This document shows, in pieces, positions 55,158 through 64,000 of a DNA stretch of 64,000 bases (positions within the stretch are counted from its first letter, which is position 1; each line of letters opens with the position of its first letter). Both the position numbers and the translations under genes were made by a program. The stretch covers positions 3,286,001 to 3,350,000 of the forward strand of contig NZ_CP131935.1 in the NCBI RefSeq assembly GCF_030704305.1, in the 5' to 3' direction. Below the pieces are notes generated by a model, which ran no database searches, was not told where the DNA came from, and saw only the letters and a program-made list of their open reading frames with translations. The DNA is from Massilia sp. R2A-15. Its GTDB lineage: Bacteria; Pseudomonadota; Gammaproteobacteria; Burkholderiales; Burkholderiaceae_D.

Positions 55158-57509
55158 CTAGCGCGCAGGCTGCAACCGGATCGTCGATTCGGTTGCAGCC
55201 TCGATCAGCTTGCGCGAATACAGCAGCGGGAAGTAATCGCCCTTGCCCCAGCTTGCCGCCAGGTCGCGGTAGTGCGGATTGTCCGGGTCGCCCGACTGCC
55301 CCGGCGTGTTCATCGCGCGCGAATTGTCCCAGTTGCCCACATCGACCACCACTCGGAACGAGGGCCCGTTGATCTTCAGGAAATCGCTCGTCCGGTAGCT
55401 CGACTGGTTTACCGTGTTCGCCCCGCCCTGCGCCGGGAACGGACCCACGTTCAGCTTGGTGCGCAAGGAATCGGTCAGCGTACTCATCGGGTGCGCGTAA
55501 TAGCTGTAGTGCAGCCGCCCCCATTGCCACGCCTTCGGATCCGGCCCGCCCTCCCGCTCCAGCTCGGCGTACGCGGCGCCCAGGCTGGACAGCAGCAATT
55601 CGTCGCGCCTGGTCTTGGCGCGGCGGCCGAAACGCGCCGCCGGACGCTCGAGCGCGTTCATCATTGCCGTGATGTCGGCGGTCTTGATCAGCGGCGCCGC
55701 TTTCGGATCGGCCACCGCGCTGACATACGCCTGGTTCAGGTGGCGCGACCACCACACTTCGAACAGGGCGGCCTGCGGCGACTGGCTCGATTCCACCGCG
55801 TCCCAGCCGCGCAGCAGCGCCAGCGCGGCGCGCGCCTTCGGCTCGTTCGTCTTCAACGGCGCCAGCAAGGCCAGCATGCGCCGCGCCGGGATCGACACCA
55901 GGTCGTTCTGCAGGCGCATCGAGTCGTCGATCGACACTTTCGCTTTGCCATCGAGCACTTCGCCGATGCGCGCGCGGCGCGCATTGTTCGGCCACTCGAA
56001 GCCCAGCTTGTACTGCGCCACCGGATAGCCATCGGGCAGGTTCATTTCATTGGCCGAAGCAAACCAGCCCTTCTTCGGATTGAAGCTCGACGGCAGCTTG
56101 TCGCCCGTCAGGAAGCCGTTCCACTCGTAGCGCCCGTCGCCCGGCACCGGCAGCAGGCCGTCCCAGTTCGGCCGGATCGGCGTCAGGCCGCCGGCCACCC
56201 AGCCGATGTTGCCGCTGGTATCGGCATAGACCTGGTTCTCCGTCGGCGCGCCCCAATTCAGCATGGCCTTCCTGAACTGCTCGAAATTTTTCGCCTGCAT
56301 GTAATCGATGCTGCCGAAGTAAGGCGCCATGCCCGCCTCCAGCCAGCCCGAGCGCACCGCGAACGCGCGATGCTTGGCCGCCTCGGTGAAGATCACCGGG
56401 CCGTGCCGCGAGAACATCATCTCGGCCGTCGCCGCCATGCCGCCCTTGACCGGGATGCTTTCCTTCAGCACCTTGAAGTTCTCCCACTGGCCGCGGTATT
56501 TGTACTGCATCGGGTTGGCCGGGTTCGTCTCGTACACGTACAGGTCTTCCTGGTCGATGCTGAAAATCGTCAGGCCGAAGGCGATCGTGCCGTTGTGGCC
56601 GATCGAGATGCCAGGCAGCGCGGGCTCGCCGGCGCCGATCACGTTCATGCCGGGCGCGTTCAGGTGGGCGATGTAGCGCAGCGACGGCGCCGAGTAGGCG
56701 CGGTGCGGATCGTTCGCCATGATCGGCCGGCCGGTCGCCGATTTCGACGGCGCCACCACCCAGTTATTGCTGCCCTCCATGCGCTGCTCGGGATCGAGCG
56801 CGGCGATGGTCGGGCTCTTGCCGAAGATGACGTTGTCGGTGGCCAGCTTGAACACGTCGAGCAGGCCGGCCGGCAGGCAGGGATCGAGACCGGCGGGCAC
56901 CTCGGTTTGCCACGCCGGCTGCAAGGTGCTGCGCACCTGGTCGGCCGCCAGCCCGGCCTTGCAGGCGACTGCGGCGCGCGCCACCTCGAGCGTCAGGTTG
57001 CGGGTCAGGCCGTGGCTGCGGATGCGGACCACGTCCTCGGCCTTCCATTTGGCCGGCGCATAGCCCAACTGGCGAAATTCGAACGGCAGCGCCGCGGGGT
57101 TCTGCGCCGTGTAGTCCACATAGGCGTTGATGCCGGCGACGAAGCGCTCGCTGATGCGCTGCGCGTCCTTGCCGTACGAAGCCCACTCCTTCCGCATGTC
57201 GCCGCGGTACAGGAACAACCGGGTCGCCTTGTCCTGCTCTATATAAGAAGGGCCGAACACGGACGACAGTTCGCCCAGGCCGCGGCGGCGCCATAGGTCG
57301 ATCTGGAACAGCCGGGCGCGCGCCGCGTTGAAACCCTGCGCGAAAAAGGCGTCGTCCTGGCTTTGCGCATAGATGTGCGGCACGCCCCATTTATCGACCA
57401 GGATTTCCGCGCCTTTGTCGAGGCCGGCCACTTTGATGGTCTGTTCCGGGGCCGCCACGGCGGCGCCGGCAAGAAGGATCGACAGCAAGGACGGCAGCAG
57501 GCGCTTCAT
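55158..57509 (-). CDS. Penicillin amidase-family acylase (AHL acylase-like)
   Basis: The 783-residue Ntn-hydrolase is exported (signal peptide about 1-20, LLAGAAVAA) and should self-cleave into alpha and beta chains before the catalytic Ser of EGSNNWVV (about 247). NGTIAFGLT and the beta-chain Asn region are also present. PvdQ-like acylases of this type cut long-chain N-acyl homoserine lactones or other acyl amides; others hydrolyse beta-lactams, and the substrate here is not determinable. I use the ATG at 57509 because GAGA is 6 bases upstream. Its stop abuts that of the Asp-box gene. Confidence 0.9.
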   Translation of the reverse strand: MKRLLPSLLSILLAGAAVAAPEQTIKVAGLDKGAEILVDKWGVPHIYAQSQDDAFFAQGFNAARARLFQIDLWRRRGLGELSSVFGPSYIEQDKATRLFLYRGDMRKEWASYGKDAQRISERFVAGINAYVDYTAQNPAALPFEFRQLGYAPAKWKAEDVVRIRSHGLTRNLTLEVARAAVACKAGLAADQVRSTLQPAWQTEVPAGLDPCLPAGLLDVFKLATDNVIFGKSPTIAALDPEQRMEGSNNWVVAPSKSATGRPIMANDPHRAYSAPSLRYIAHLNAPGMNVIGAGEPALPGISIGHNGTIAFGLTIFSIDQEDLYVYETNPANPMQYKYRGQWENFKVLKESIPVKGGMAATAEMMFSRHGPVIFTEAAKHRAFAVRSGWLEAGMAPYFGSIDYMQAKNFEQFRKAMLNWGAPTENQVYADTSGNIGWVAGGLTPIRPNWDGLLPVPGDGRYEWNGFLTGDKLPSSFNPKKGWFASANEMNLPDGYPVAQYKLGFEWPNNARRARIGEVLDGKAKVSIDDSMRLQNDLVSIPARRMLALLAPLKTNEPKARAALALLRGWDAVESSQSPQAALFEVWWSRHLNQAYVSAVADPKAAPLIKTADITAMMNALERPAARFGRRAKTRRDELLLSSLGAAYAELEREGGPDPKAWQWGRLHYSYYAHPMSTLTDSLRTKLNVGPFPAQGGANTVNQSSYRTSDFLKINGPSFRVVVDVGNWDNSRAMNTPGQSGDPDNPHYRDLAASWGKGDYFPLLYSRKLIEAATESTIRLQPAR

Positions 57510-57688
57510 CGGCATTCTCGACAAGTTATGGTTGCGGAAGTATAAACACATTCCTTGTCCACGCGAACCGCCTTGTTGACCGCGTTTGGTGACGCTTATT
57601 TGGCGTTTCGTCGCATTTTTTGGCTTTTTGCCCGACAGGCCACTAAGATGGTAAGGCCATAACTTTAATTAATGGGAATTATAAAAAC

Positions 57689-59389
57689 ATGAATACCCTG
57701 ACGGAATCACCTGAAAAGACGGAACTGGCCCCGGTGCAGGCCGCCCAGCGCATCACGGCGCTCGATGCAGTGCGTGGCTTCGCCCTGCTCGGGATCTGCG
57801 TGATGAACATCGAGTTCTTTAATCGCGCCCACGCAACGCTCAGCAACGGGATGCCGGTCGGGCTGACCGGTATCGACTGGCTGGCTTCCTACTTTGTCGC
57901 CTACTTCGTGGCCGGCAAATTCTGGACCATCTTCTCGCTGTTGTTCGGCATGGGCTTCGCCGTGATGCTGACCCGGGCCGAGCGCGCCGGCCGCGGCTTC
58001 CTCAAGCCCTACATCCGGCGCATCGCCGCGCTGGCCGCGTTCGGTGCCGCGCATCATATCTTCCTGTTCGCCGGCGACATCCTGTTCAGCTACGCGGTCG
58101 CGGCGGTGTATTTGCTGGTCGTGCTGTATGCGAACTGGAAATGGCTGCTGGCGGCCATTGCGGTCGCCTTCGGCCTGGCCTTCCTTCCCGGCTGGGGACC
58201 TGGCGCCGGCTCGGCCGCCGGCGTGCTGGCGTTTTCCGGCCTCGTCGCCATCTACATGCGCTCCGGGCAAGAAGCCACCGGCCTGTCGCCGATGGCCGTC
58301 ATCCTGGGTGTCGTCGCACTGATCGGCGCGCTGGCCGCAGCCGTGTTCTGGCTGGCTCCCGGCGTACCGACCGAGCCGCGCGGCCCGATCACCGCAGCCA
58401 CGGTGCTGTTCCTGATCCTCGCCTTCCTCGCGCAAAAGTACCGCAATCCGATCGAAGCGCGGCCATGGCGCGCCGGCACGGCGATCTACCTGCTGTCGTT
58501 TACGATGATGACCATCGGCGGCGCCGTGGACTACTTCACTCCGCCGGAAGCGCCGGCTGCCGCAGTGGCTACCGCGCCGGCAGTTGCCAAGGCCGAGCCG
58601 AAAAAAGCCGACGCCAAGGCCGTGCCGACCAAGGCCGAGATAAAGGCGAAAGCCGACGCGGAGCGCCAGAAGCAGCTGAAGGAGAACGCAGCTGAAGTGG
58701 CCACCGAAATCAAGGTCATGAGCAGTGGCAGCTACTCCGAGCTGGTCAGGCTGCGCGCGAAACAGTTCGCCGAACATGCGCCGATGGAGTCCGGTTTCGC
58801 CAGCGTGCTGATCGGCATGTTCTTGCTGGGCACGTGGTTCATCCGTTCGGGCGTGATGGAAAATACGGCCGCCCACCTGCCCCTGTTCCGCCGGTTCGCG
58901 TTTATCTGCCTGCCGATCGGGATCGGCATTGGCGTGGCCGGCAGCCTGATCGCCACCAGCCATGTGCCGGGCGCGCAGCATGACGGTTTCATGCTGGCCC
59001 GCGGCCTGCTCATGCTGGGCAACCTGCCGGCCTGCCTCGGCTATGTCGGCATGATCGTGCTGATGCTCAACAGCCGTTCGATCTTCTCGAATGTGAAGGT
59101 GCTTGCGCCGTTCGGCCGCATGGCGCTGACCAACTACCTGACGCAGTCGCTGGTGATGTCGCTGTTCTTCATGGGCCATGGCCTGGCGTGGTACGGGATG
59201 GGACGCGCATGGCAGCTGGTGTTTGCTGCGGCGCTGTGCGGCGTGCAGATCGTGTTCAGCCACTGGTGGCTGGCGCGCTTCCGCTACGGTCCTGCCGAAT
59301 GGCTGTGGCGCGCGATCACCTATATGAAGATTCCGGCAATGCGGATCGAACCGGTTGCCGGCGGCATGCAGGCGCAGCCGAGCCACTAA
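57689..59389 (+). CDS. DUF418 family membrane protein with a charged insert
   Basis: The 566-residue inner-membrane protein begins with the DUF418 hallmark ITALDAVRGFALLGICVMNI (about 22-41) and FSLLFGMGFAVML (about 82-94). It ends with the C-terminal DUF418 domain PFGRMALTNYLTQSLVMSLFF (about 470). Between the two helix groups lies a hydrophilic Ala/Pro/Lys-rich segment (about 285-345, e.g. KAEPKKADAKAVPTKAEIKAK) predicted to form a coiled coil, which standard members lack. The molecular function of the family is unknown; relatives are acyltransferase-like. A family A repeat starts nine bases after the stop. Confidence 0.86.
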   Translation: MNTLTESPEKTELAPVQAAQRITALDAVRGFALLGICVMNIEFFNRAHATLSNGMPVGLTGIDWLASYFVAYFVAGKFWTIFSLLFGMGFAVMLTRAERAGRGFLKPYIRRIAALAAFGAAHHIFLFAGDILFSYAVAAVYLLVVLYANWKWLLAAIAVAFGLAFLPGWGPGAGSAAGVLAFSGLVAIYMRSGQEATGLSPMAVILGVVALIGALAAAVFWLAPGVPTEPRGPITAATVLFLILAFLAQKYRNPIEARPWRAGTAIYLLSFTMMTIGGAVDYFTPPEAPAAAVATAPAVAKAEPKKADAKAVPTKAEIKAKADAERQKQLKENAAEVATEIKVMSSGSYSELVRLRAKQFAEHAPMESGFASVLIGMFLLGTWFIRSGVMENTAAHLPLFRRFAFICLPIGIGIGVAGSLIATSHVPGAQHDGFMLARGLLMLGNLPACLGYVGMIVLMLNSRSIFSNVKVLAPFGRMALTNYLTQSLVMSLFFMGHGLAWYGMGRAWQLVFAAALCGVQIVFSHWWLARFRYGPAEWLWRAITYMKIPAMRIEPVAGGMQAQPSH

Positions 59390-59398
59390 AGTTGAACT

Positions 59399-59486
59399 GT
59401 CGTACCTGCGGAGGCAGGTACCCATACTGAGCATGGTTCACCTCGTCGGCGTGATCAGTATGGGTACCCGCCTGCGCGGGTACGAC
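59399..59486. repeat. Family A palindromic repeat, copy 6
   Basis: Half-units GTCGTACCTGCG-type at the left and GGGTACCCGCC...GGCGGG-type at the right surround a 35-base spacer. It begins nine bases after the DUF418 stop. Confidence 0.85.
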
Positions 59487-59529
59487 AGTCCAAGACCTTG
59501 GGTCGCGGCTCAGGCATATCTTCAGATGC

Positions 59530-59557
59530 AAAAAAGGCTCCGCGAAGGAGCCTTTTT
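59530..59557. terminator. Bidirectional terminator between DUF418 and desaturase genes
   Basis: Stem AAAAAAGGCTCC/GGAGCCTTTTT with a 5-base GCGAA loop, symmetrical enough to act on both convergent transcripts. Confidence 0.88.
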
Positions 59558-59575
59558 CTATTTGCAACGAAGGGG

Positions 59576-60787
59576 TTACGCGTAGCTACGCAGGCGCAGC
59601 GAGAACTCCTGCAGCGACTTGATGCCCGACGCTTCGGCGCGCGCGCACCAGTCTTGCAGCTGATGCAGCAGCTGGTCGCGCGTGAAGTGCGAACGCTCCC
59701 AGATCGCGCCCAGTTCGACGCGCATGTGGTGCATCGTCTCGAGCGCCTTGCTGTGCTCAAACAGCTGCACCAGTTGCTGCTTCTGCGGCGCTTCCAGCTT
59801 GGCCGGCTCGCGCTGCAACAGCTTGCGCGACGACTTCAGGAAGCGCAACTCCAGCTCCGGCTTGGCGCGCAGGTGCAGCACTTCTTCATGCCAGGCGTGC
59901 TTGAACGACTTGGCGTACTTGGCCATCACGTCGTAACGGTTGGCGATCACCGACTGCAGCGTGTCGAAGTCGGCTACCAGCTTGCCGTGCTCGAACTTCG
60001 GCTCCGGCGCCACCTTGCGCACCTTGGCCAGACCCAGCGTCTCGAGGATGCGGATGTACAGCCAGCCGATGTCGAACTCGTACCACTTGGACGACAGCTT
60101 GGCCGAGGTCGCGAACGTATGGTGGTTGTTGTGCAGCTCTTCGCCGCCGATCAGGATGCCGAACGGGATGATGTTGGTCGCGGCGTCGGCGCAATCGTAG
60201 TTGCGATAGCCCCACCAGTGGCCGATGCCGTTGATCACGCCGGCGGCCATCACGGGAATCCACATCATCTGGACGGCCCAGATGGTCACGCCGATCACGC
60301 CGAACAGGGCGACGTTGATGAACAGCTGCAGCACCACGCCCTGCCAGGAGAAGCGGGTGTAGAGGTTGCGCTCGATCCAGTCGGTCGGCGTGCCATGGCC
60401 GTACTTCTCCATGGTCTCTTTATTCTTGGACTCGGCGCGATACAGTTCGGCGCCTTCGAAAAACACCTTCTTGATGCCGCGCGTGACGGGGCTGTGCGGA
60501 TCCTCTTCGGTATCGCACTTGGCATGGTGTTTGCGGTGAATCGCAGCCCACTCCTTGGTGACCTGGCCGGTCGTCAGCCACAGCCAGAAACGGAAGAAGT
60601 GACTTGGGATGGCGTGCAGCTCCAGCGCGCGGTGCGCCTGGTGGCGGTGCAGATAGATTGTAACGCTGGCGATCGTGATGTGCGTTACCGCGAGGGTGTA
60701 GAAAACCACCTGCCACGCGGACAGGCCGACGATACCGCCGTCGAGAAATCCAAGCACCGCTTGCAACATGCTACTGAACAAATTCAT
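59576..60787 (-). CDS. Membrane fatty acid desaturase (DesA-like)
   Basis: The 403-residue di-iron membrane enzyme inserts a cis double bond in acyl chains, usually delta-9. It has the three His boxes HRHQAHR (about 47), HRKHHAK (about 84) and HNNHH (about 221) plus four membrane helices. After about residue 290 it carries a long charged helical tail (LRAKPELELRFLKSSRKLL) characteristic of the proteobacterial DesA group. I use the ATG at 60787 (MNLFSSML) with GGAGAGG. It probably adjusts membrane fluidity in the cold. Confidence 0.91.
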   Translation of the reverse strand: MNLFSSMLQAVLGFLDGGIVGLSAWQVVFYTLAVTHITIASVTIYLHRHQAHRALELHAIPSHFFRFWLWLTTGQVTKEWAAIHRKHHAKCDTEEDPHSPVTRGIKKVFFEGAELYRAESKNKETMEKYGHGTPTDWIERNLYTRFSWQGVVLQLFINVALFGVIGVTIWAVQMMWIPVMAAGVINGIGHWWGYRNYDCADAATNIIPFGILIGGEELHNNHHTFATSAKLSSKWYEFDIGWLYIRILETLGLAKVRKVAPEPKFEHGKLVADFDTLQSVIANRYDVMAKYAKSFKHAWHEEVLHLRAKPELELRFLKSSRKLLQREPAKLEAPQKQQLVQLFEHSKALETMHHMRVELGAIWERSHFTRDQLLHQLQDWCARAEASGIKSLQEFSLRLRSYA

Positions 60788-60891
60788 TACCTCTCCAATG
60801 TGGTGTTTTGTCTTGCCGCCGCCTTCTGCGAAGCGATCGGCCAACCACACATTTTACGCGCTTCCCTGTGCCGCAGCACACTTTACGAGGG

Positions 60892-62214
60892 TCAATTCGT
60901 GAGAGTTTGAGAGATTTTTTCGCGCGCCAATGCCATCTGTGCATCGAATATGCGCGGATCGGCGCCAGGCAGTGCCAGCTTGATATCGCCGGCCTGCACC
61001 AGCGCGTAGATCTTCTTGTTCACGTCTGATAACACGCCACCGCGACCGCTTTCCGGATCGGTGATCCAAAAGCCAAGTTCGAGCTCGAAGCCGTCGGCGC
61101 CGAACTTGTTGAGCGACACGCCGGGCTTCGGGATGTCGAGCACGCGCGCCACGCCGGCCGGCAGCGATTCGAGCAAGGGAATGACCACATCGAGGTCGCT
61201 GCCGTAGGCCACGGTTAGGGTGGTCGCCACGCGCACCGAATGGCTCGACAGCGACTGGTTCTGCACTACCGACGAGATCAGCATCTCGTTCGGCAGCACC
61301 GTATCGACGCCGTCGAGTCCCTGCAGCACGGTGTAGCGCGTGTTGATGTGGCTGACCTTGCCGCTGTACTTGTCGACGGTGATCATGTCGCCGATCGACA
61401 GGCTGCGCTCGAGCAGGATCACGAAGCCCGACACGTAGTTGCTGGCGATCTTCTGCAAGCCGAGGCCGAGGCCGACGCCCAGCGCGCCCCCGAATACCGA
61501 CAGTACGGTCAGGTCGATGCCGACCATGGAGAGGCTGACCAGCACCGCGACGACGATCAGCACCGCGCGGGACAGGCGCGCCATCACCACGCGCAGCGAG
61601 GAATGGATGCCCTGCACGCCCATCAGGCGCTCTTCCAGCGCGGCGCCGGCCCACAGCGCCAGCATCAGCAGCACCACCACCGATGCGCACGCCTGCAGGA
61701 TATCGATCAGCGACACCTTGTGGCGGCCGATCGGCAACTGGTTGTTGTCGAGGTAACGGTAGATGTCGGGCCACAGCCCGGTGATGTACAGCGCCACGGC
61801 CGCCCAGACCAGCAGCGCGAAGATTTTTTCGAAGGTCTGGAAGGCGGCGCCCAGCTGCCCGTGGCGCGCGAACACGCGCCGCAGCAGGTAAAACGCCACG
61901 CGGATCAGGGCAAACGAGGAAAACAGCGGCAGCGCAACCTTCAGCAGGTTGACGTGCTGGTACAGCCCCAGCACATGGCGCGACAGCGCCAGCAAGCCCA
62001 GGATCAGCAGCGGCCCGAGCACGCGCGCGAAGCTTTCGACGCCGATGCGGCGCACCGCGCCGGCGCCTTCGGCCCGCTGCAGGTAGCGGTCGCGGATGAA
62101 GCGCGCCAGCCACCAGCCGATCGCCACACTCAGGACAATGGCGCCTGCCTGCCACAGAATGCCTGGCTCGCGAAGGTCGTCAAACAGGTCGGACAGCAGT
62201 TTGGGCAGGTGCAT
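60892..62214 (-). CDS. MscS-family mechanosensitive channel
   Basis: The 440-residue inner-membrane channel has four or five N-terminal helices before the pore helix SVFGGALGVGLGLGLQKIASNYVSGFVILLERS (split near 242-274, the Gly/Ala-rich TM3). The cytoplasmic beta and alpha-beta domains have VSHINTRYTVLQGLDG and LPNEMLISSVVQN. The larger membrane part places it near the MscM/YbdG-like groups rather than minimal MscS (286). It follows rsmB by 18 bases. Confidence 0.9.
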   Translation of the reverse strand: MHLPKLLSDLFDDLREPGILWQAGAIVLSVAIGWWLARFIRDRYLQRAEGAGAVRRIGVESFARVLGPLLILGLLALSRHVLGLYQHVNLLKVALPLFSSFALIRVAFYLLRRVFARHGQLGAAFQTFEKIFALLVWAAVALYITGLWPDIYRYLDNNQLPIGRHKVSLIDILQACASVVVLLMLALWAGAALEERLMGVQGIHSSLRVVMARLSRAVLIVVAVLVSLSMVGIDLTVLSVFGGALGVGLGLGLQKIASNYVSGFVILLERSLSIGDMITVDKYSGKVSHINTRYTVLQGLDGVDTVLPNEMLISSVVQNQSLSSHSVRVATTLTVAYGSDLDVVIPLLESLPAGVARVLDIPKPGVSLNKFGADGFELELGFWITDPESGRGGVLSDVNKKIYALVQAGDIKLALPGADPRIFDAQMALAREKISQTLTN

Positions 62215-62232
62215 GGGCGCTCGTCGGTGGGA

Positions 62233-63555
62233 TTACTCTTCTTCTGCGGGAACTTCGGCGTCGTCGTCGGCCGGCTTGGCCTTCGGAGGACGCGGCGGCA
62301 GCGCCTTGCGCTCGAGCACGGCGGCGAAGAAGCCGTCGGTCTGGTGCTTGTGCGGCAGCAGTTTCAGGTAGTCGCCCATTTCCAGGTCGATCTTCTGCTC
62401 GGCCAGCACCTTGTTCATCGGGACCAGGTCGAATTCCGGGTGCGCCGCCAGGAACTGCTCGACGATGAAGTCGTTCTCTTCATCCAGCAGGCTGCAGGTG
62501 GCGTACACCAGGCGGCCGCCGCCCTTGAGCAGGCGCGCGGCGCTGTCCAGGATGGCTGCCTGCTTTTCCTGCATTTCAGCGACGGCTTCGACCTTCTGGC
62601 GCCACTTGACGTCGGGATTGCGGCGCAGGGTGCCCAGGCCCGAGCACGGCGCGTCCACCAGCACGCGGTCGATCTTGCCGGCCAGGCGCTTGACCTTGGC
62701 GTCGCGCTCGTGGGCGATCTGCACCGGATGCACGTTCGACAGGCCGCTGCGCGCCATGCGCGGCTTCAGCTTGGCGAGGCGCTTCTCGGAAATATCGAAG
62801 GCGTACAGGCGGCCGGTGTTGCGCATCAGCGCGCCGAGTGCGAGCGTCTTGCCGCCGGCGCCGGCGCAGAAATCGACCACCATCTCACCGCGCTTGGCGC
62901 CGACGATTTGCGACAGGATCTGGCTGCCCTCGTCCTGCACTTCGATCGCGCCATCCTTAAACAGCGGCAAGTTCTGCAGCGACGGCTTCTTGATCACGCG
63001 CAGGCCCTGCGGCGCGTACGGCATCGGCTCGGCCAGGATCGGCGCTTCGGCCAGCTTGGCGACGACGTCGTCGCGGTTCGCTTTGATCGTGTTCACGCGC
63101 AGGTCCAGCGGCGCCGGCTTGTTCAGCGCGTCGGCCAGGGCCAACGTTTCGGCTTCGCCGTACTGGGCGACGAATTTGTCGAACAGCCACTTCGGCAGGT
63201 TCGAGCGCATTTGCGCCGGCATCAGGTTGCGGTCGATTTGCTTGATGCGCTCGAGGAACTCGGTCTCCTCTTCGGTCAGGCCGGCGAGCGACTCGGCGCC
63301 CATTGCCTCGGCCAGGCCGAGGATGGTCAGGCGGCGCATGGTCGGCTGCTGGCCCGCTTCGGCGAAGTCGGTGAAGAACGATTTGTTGCGCAGGATCGCG
63401 TAGATGCCTTCAGCGACGGCGCCGCGCTCGCGGGGGCCAAGGCGCGGGTGGTCCTTGAAGTAGCGCGACAAAGTGGTGTCGGCAGGCGCCGAAAAACGTA
63501 AGATCTCGCGCAATACTTCTTCAGTATTGCCGAGGATCGCTGGAGGCAATCTCAT
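62233..63555 (-). CDS. rsmB: RsmB-family 16S/RNA m5C methyltransferase
   Basis: The 440-residue NOL1/NOP2/Sun-family enzyme methylates cytosine at C5, most likely in 16S rRNA. It has an N-terminal NusB-like domain, SAM-binding VVDFCAGAGGKTLALG (about 230), DAPCSGLGTLRRNPDVKW with one catalytic Cys, and ATCSLLDEEN with the second. The end is a Pro/Glu-rich acidic tail (PADDDAEVPAEEE). purN lies just upstream with a 25-base gap, the same neighbours as in related genomes. Confidence 0.88.
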   Translation of the reverse strand: MRLPPAILGNTEEVLREILRFSAPADTTLSRYFKDHPRLGPRERGAVAEGIYAILRNKSFFTDFAEAGQQPTMRRLTILGLAEAMGAESLAGLTEEETEFLERIKQIDRNLMPAQMRSNLPKWLFDKFVAQYGEAETLALADALNKPAPLDLRVNTIKANRDDVVAKLAEAPILAEPMPYAPQGLRVIKKPSLQNLPLFKDGAIEVQDEGSQILSQIVGAKRGEMVVDFCAGAGGKTLALGALMRNTGRLYAFDISEKRLAKLKPRMARSGLSNVHPVQIAHERDAKVKRLAGKIDRVLVDAPCSGLGTLRRNPDVKWRQKVEAVAEMQEKQAAILDSAARLLKGGGRLVYATCSLLDEENDFIVEQFLAAHPEFDLVPMNKVLAEQKIDLEMGDYLKLLPHKHQTDGFFAAVLERKALPPRPPKAKPADDDAEVPAEEE

Positions 63556-63580
63556 GATATTCCTTGGTTAACTACGTGTT

Positions 63581-64000
63581 TTATTGCTGCGCCGGGGCGC
63601 CGTGTTCGATAAAGCTGCGGATGACGCGAGGATACAGAATATGTTCCTGCTGCAGCACACGGGCGGCCAGCGTGTCTTCGGTGTCGCCCGGCAGGACGTC
63701 GACTTCCGCCTGCCCCAGCACCGGGCCATGGTCCAGCTCGGCGGTTACGATGTGGACGGTGGCGCCGTGCCGGTCGTGGCCGGCTTCGAGCGCCTGGCGG
63801 TGGGTGTGCAGACCGGGAAAATGCGGCAGCAGCGACGGGTGAATGTTCAGCATGCGGCCGGCGTAATGTTCGACGAAAGGCGCGGTGAGGATGCGCATGA
63901 AGCCGGCGAGCACCACCAGGTCAGGTTCGTACATGTCGATGACCGAGCGCAGCGTGGCGTCGAATTCTTCGCGCGACGCGAATTCCTTGCTGGGAACGAC
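63581..64000 (-). CDS. purN: Phosphoribosylglycinamide formyltransferase (5' end missing)
   Basis: PurN transfers a formyl group from 10-formyl-THF to GAR in purine synthesis. The frame runs off the window at base 64000, leaving the C-terminal 139 residues. Visible are DLVVLAGFMRIL (folate loop), the catalytic set N/H in NIHPSLLPHFPGLHTH, HGATVHIVTAELDHGP with the catalytic Asp, and the end RSFIEHGAPAQQ. The apparent ATG at 63934 is internal. Confidence 0.94.
   Translation of the reverse strand, partial: VVPSKEFASREEFDATLRSVIDMYEPDLVVLAGFMRILTAPFVEHYAGRMLNIHPSLLPHFPGLHTHRQALEAGHDRHGATVHIVTAELDHGPVLGQAEVDVLPGDTEDTLAARVLQQEHILYPRVIRSFIEHGAPAQQ

Noticed and set aside
54984..57296. A 770-codon plus-strand frame opposite the acylase
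   Set aside because: It shadows a clear Ntn-hydrolase with signal peptide; no independent support.
61240..63501. A 753-codon plus-strand frame opposite mscS and rsmB
   Set aside because: It spans two real genes and their gap, has His/Gln/Arg-rich shadow composition and no ribosome site.

Overview
The window is a 64 kb piece of a high-GC, Gram-negative chromosome. Gene content and order point to a betaproteobacterium, most likely the Oxalobacteraceae (Massilia/Telluria/Duganella group). The indications are the ribF-ileS-lspA-coaBC-dut run, the tonB-exbB-exbD1-exbD2 cluster, a phasin, the DesA-like desaturase and two families of palindromic repeats at gene ends. This placement rests on remembered family patterns, not on a search. 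The gene content is mostly core chromosome. I see no prophage, insertion sequence, CRISPR array, integrase or large island.

Layout. 1-8.5 kb: the 3' end of moeA, a YdiF-type CoA-transferase, rmuC behind a group 2 truncated haemoglobin, an orphan response regulator sharing two perfect FNR/ANR-type boxes with that globin, a YbbP-like permease and an adenine/adenosine deaminase. 9.1-13.9 kb: the stress operon prkA-yeaH-spoVR. 14.4-18.3 kb: TonB-ExbB-ExbD1-ExbD2 and a TPR-like exported protein. 18.5-25.9 kb: ribF-ileS-lspA-coaBC-dut and an M48-like lipoprotein lacking its catalytic residues, overlapped antisense by a possible 45-residue membrane protein. 26-29.4 kb: a lone XdhC, a DMT exporter, AlkA and a low-GC frameshifted gene of unknown function next to tRNA-fMet. 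29.7-34 kb: NUDIX, aat, bpt, pyrD and an aldo-keto reductase. 34-40.6 kb: sulfur uptake (TSUP, cysTWA, CysB) without a sulfate-binding protein, then a peroxiredoxin, a small hydrolase and dgkA. 40.7-45.6 kb: an IclR regulator, PBP7, a nitroreductase, a DMT exporter and a phasin with paired operator-like palindromes. 45.7-49.4 kb: livHMGF, also without a binding protein. 49.7-52.6 kb: fkpB-ispH, radC and rpmB-rpmG. 52.7-64 kb: a secreted Asp-box protein, a penicillin-amidase-family acylase, a DUF418 membrane protein with a charged insert, a fatty acid desaturase, a MscS channel, rsmB and the 5'-truncated purN.

The observations most worth following are: the twin FNR boxes between the globin and the response regulator; the pseudo-M48 lipoprotein with its antisense small gene; the frameshifted orphan beside tRNA-fMet; the palindromic repeats, one of which supplies the last codons of ydiF; the two ABC importers without binding proteins, one with a terminator in its leader; the paired operators around the phasin promoter; and a sigma-54-like promoter ahead of prkA. 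None of these proves a wholly new system. They are the places where the sequence does something the routine annotation does not explain.
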